Assembly (NCBI GenBank): GCA_026395675.1
Contig: JAPLYF010000011.1
Location: 1 to 5,713 of the forward strand
Source of the DNA: Candidatus Parcubacteria bacterium
GTDB taxonomy: Bacteria; Patescibacteriota; Patescibacteriia; CAIXNZ01
Reading direction: 5' to 3'
DNA: 5,713 nucleotides
Shown: piece after piece, positions 4,156-5,713 of the stretch
Position numbering within the stretch: position 1 is the stretch's first letter
Layout of the letters: each line of letters begins with the position of its first letter
Translations under genes and position numbers: made by a program
The notes under the pieces: generated by a model
Databases searched by the model: none
What the model was told of the DNA's origin: nothing
The model's input: only the letters and a program-made list of their open reading frames with translations

Positions 4156-5475
4156 TTAACTCAAAAATTCTTTCAATACTTCCCTCGTTACCTTCCTATC
4201 ATCCCAGGGCATTTCTTGGCCATTTGACTTAATGCTCTGCTCTGTTCCTTTACCAGTAATCAAAACTAAATCCCCTTCTTGTGCCATCTGGCTAGCAAAT
4301 TTAATGGCTTCACGGCGGTCAGGAATTTTAAATAAATTTTCATTTTCAACCTTGCCTGCCTCAATCGCGCCAGCTGCAATTTCATTTAAAATCTTTTCAG
4401 TTGGTTCATCATAAGAATCTTCATCAGTCAAAATGGTAATGTCAGCATTTTGTCCGGATAATTTGCCCAAAACCGGACGCTTAACATGATCACGCACTCC
4501 GCCGGCAGAACCAAAAACATGGATGATGCGATTTTTCTCAAACATTTTCAAGGTGTTAAACAAACCTTCAAACGAAGCCGCATCATGAGCATAATCAACC
4601 AAAACAGTAAAATTCTGGTCCTCATCAATCAATTCCATTCTGCCTGGCACGCCAGTCACTTTGGACAAGGCCTGTTTGCATTGCTCCATATTTAAGCCAA
4701 AATGTTTAACAACGCAAATTGCAGCCAGGCAATTATAAATATTAAACTTGCCGATTAAATTTGTTTTAAAATCTGTGGTGCCAATTCTAAAAAACGTACC
4801 ATTAATTGAAAGGCTGATATCCCCTGCTTTTAAAACTTCTGCTTCTGGCAATTTGCTCACAAAATCAATAGCATAGCAATATTTTTTATCAGCCGGAAAA
4901 TTAAAATAATATTGCCAGTGCTGGTCATCCAAATTAACCACCAAGGCCTTTAAAATTTCTTGGCCATTAATCTTTTTGTGTGGGAATTTGCTTATGCAGG
5001 CAAAAAGTTCGCCTTTGGCTTTTTTATAATTTTCAAAAGAGCCATGGGCTTCAATATGTTCTGGCGTTAAATTAGAAATGACTGCCACATCATAATTAAT
5101 GCCCCAATTGCGGCATTGCATAATGCCTTCTGAAGAAGTTTCCACCACCGCATACTTACAACCTACTTTAACCATCTGTCTTAACATTTTTTGCAATTTA
5201 AACCTGCCCTGCATGGTCATATGCGTATCATTTATCCATTCCTGATCAGCGATTTTAAAATTAACCGTGGTCATCAGCCCGACTTTGGCCCCATTATATT
5301 CCAAAACTTTGGCAATTAAATTGCAGGTCGTTGATTTACCATTTGTGCCGGTCACGCCAATCACGATCAATTTCCTGGAAGGAAAGCCATAACGATAATT
5401 AGCTAAAACCGACTCTGCTTTATGGAATTCTAAAATTAAAGGTTTGGGTATTAATTTTTTAAGCAATTCTTTCAT
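4156..5475 (-). CDS. murE: MurE-like Mur ligase lacking the N-terminal UDP-binding domain
   Basis: An ATP-dependent Mur ligase of 439 residues, closest in motif order to MurE, which adds the third amino acid to UDP-MurNAc-L-Ala-D-Glu in peptidoglycan synthesis. The P-loop GVTGTNGKST is at 40-49. The central domain shows VETSSEG at 111-117, NLTPEHIEAHGSF at 135-147 and the carbamylated-lysine position K154 in AKGELF. The hinge PGRMELI is at 277-283. The C-terminal domain has VDYAHDAASFEGLF at 293-306, FGSAGGVRDHVKRPVLG at 321-337 and ITGKGTEQ at 406-413. The P-loop usually lies near residue 110 in MurE, so most of domain 1 is missing; residues 1-35 are only a short lead-in. The specificity motif, DNPR in diaminopimelate-adding enzymes, reads about EDSY here (TDEDSYDEP, 350-358), so the added amino acid cannot be inferred as DAP. 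Promoter position implies a leaderless mRNA. Confidence 0.85.
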   Translation of the reverse strand: MKELLKKLIPKPLILEFHKAESVLANYRYGFPSRKLIVIGVTGTNGKSTTCNLIAKVLEYNGAKVGLMTTVNFKIADQEWINDTHMTMQGRFKLQKMLRQMVKVGCKYAVVETSSEGIMQCRNWGINYDVAVISNLTPEHIEAHGSFENYKKAKGELFACISKFPHKKINGQEILKALVVNLDDQHWQYYFNFPADKKYCYAIDFVSKLPEAEVLKAGDISLSINGTFFRIGTTDFKTNLIGKFNIYNCLAAICVVKHFGLNMEQCKQALSKVTGVPGRMELIDEDQNFTVLVDYAHDAASFEGLFNTLKMFEKNRIIHVFGSAGGVRDHVKRPVLGKLSGQNADITILTDEDSYDEPTEKILNEIAAGAIEAGKVENENLFKIPDRREAIKFASQMAQEGDLVLITGKGTEQSIKSNGQEMPWDDRKVTREVLKEFLS

Positions 5476-5484
5476 AATGTTAAA

Positions 5485-5513
5485 ATTTTAGCATATTAAA
5501 CTAAAATAATCAA
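5485..5513 (-). promoter_or_regulatory. Promoter of murE, predicted leaderless
   Basis: On the minus strand TTGATT (5508-5513), a 17-base spacer ending in TGC, and TAAAAT (5485-5490). Nine bases separate the -10 from the ATG, so the expected start lies zero to three bases before it. The bases between (TTTAACATT) repeat those of the DivIC-like promoter (TTTAAC then ATG). Its -35 is two bases from the -35 of the divergent plus-strand promoter. Confidence 0.72.
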
Positions 5514-5515
5514 CC

Positions 5516-5543
5516 TTGACAAAATAAACAAATCTGCTAATTT
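5516..5543 (+). promoter_or_regulatory. Promoter of the right-edge gene
   Basis: Perfect -35 TTGACA (5516-5521), 16-base spacer, TAATTT (5538-5543) with TG at 5535-5536. Divergent from the murE promoter. Predicted start near 5550, at the edge of a 15-bp palindrome. Confidence 0.68.
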
Positions 5544-5549
5544 ATAGTC

Positions 5550-5564
5550 AGAACAGTTTGTTCT
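5550..5564. promoter_or_regulatory. Candidate operator palindrome at the transcription start
   Basis: AGAACA (5550-5555), three bases, TGTTCT (5559-5564): a perfect 6-bp inverted repeat covering the predicted +1 to +15 of the right-edge gene. It could be a repressor site or a short 5' hairpin in the mRNA; a T-run follows it. Confidence 0.45.
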
Positions 5565-5589
5565 TTTTATCAATCAAGGAGGTGGACTA

Positions 5590-5713
5590 ATGAGCTATGA
5601 TCAGCTAACTGATTTAATAAAACGGATCAGTTTAAAAAAGGGCGATAATTCAGATTTAAGGTTTGACTTAGAACAATATGGCGAGGCCGATCAATTCAAT
5701 TTAATCGGCAAAG
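5590..5713 (+). CDS. Unrecognised protein, N-terminal 41 residues (runs off right edge)
   Basis: Starts at the ATG at 5590 behind a full-length ribosome site, AAGGAGGT (5576-5583) with a six-base spacer, and a promoter about 50 bases upstream; the frame is open to the window end. The visible residues begin MSYDQLTDLIKRISLKKGDN and continue with an acidic, soluble stretch (RFDLEQYGEADQFNLIGK). There is no signal peptide or membrane segment and I do not recognise a family. The promoter and leader architecture match the PpnP-fusion gene, so the two may share expression control. Coding status is well supported, function unknown. Confidence 0.75.
   Translation, partial: MSYDQLTDLIKRISLKKGDNSDLRFDLEQYGEADQFNLIGK

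Noticed and set aside
5550..5564. LexA (SOS) box at the palindrome
   Set aside because: Gram-positive-type boxes have GAAC and GTTC four bases apart; here the gap is five. Its identity to a vertebrate steroid-receptor site is chance.

Overview
This window looks like a piece of a small-genome Candidate Phyla Radiation (Patescibacteria) chromosome, possibly an ABY1/Falkowbacteria-like lineage. The evidence is AT-rich DNA (by eye about 35-37% GC), strong use of A/T-ending codons, a MurE-type ligase that lacks the usual N-terminal domain, a PH-domain membrane protein, a short coiled-coil protein of a kind common in CPR genomes, and tiny intergenic regions with heptameric AT repeats. Genes end in TAA, TAG and TGA, and I see no sign of TGA recoding. 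The lineage is an inference from style, not from a marker gene.

Layout, left to right. A minus-strand block holds a partial single-pass membrane protein that looks like the DivIC/FtsB septum initiator (1-151), a bacterial PH-domain membrane protein (319-1110) and the tRNA 4-thiouridine synthetase ThiI (1169-2335). Next come two plus-strand monocistronic genes, each with its own promoter, a strong Shine-Dalgarno and a terminator: a small lipoprotein (2474-2827) and a PpnP-type nucleoside phosphorylase fused to an unrecognised N-terminal domain (2938-3453). A convergent intergenic region (3454-3668) is packed with terminators and nested inverted repeats. Then, on the minus strand again, lie a coiled-coil protein (3669-4082) and a MurE-like ligase (4156-5475). 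A divergent plus-strand gene (5590 onward) runs off the right end.

Function. The minus-strand genes are mostly core: cell-wall precursor synthesis (MurE-like), division (DivIC-like), membrane (PH domain) and tRNA modification (ThiI). The plus-strand genes look accessory: a secreted lipoprotein, a nucleoside-salvage enzyme and an unknown. The two sets start translation differently. All three plus-strand genes have GGAGG-type ribosome sites behind TTGAC[A/T] promoters with extended -10 boxes. None of the five minus-strand genes has a recognisable ribosome site, and two of them (the DivIC-like gene and murE) have near-consensus promoters placed so that transcription should begin at or within about three bases of the start codon, implying leaderless mRNAs.

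The most interesting items are the PpnP fusion, the shared leaderless promoter-start module, the nested palindrome cluster between the convergent genes, the Phe-every-fourth-residue repeat in the coiled-coil protein, and an exact 15-bp palindrome at the predicted transcription start of the right-edge gene. I see no CRISPR array, tRNA, rRNA or transposase.
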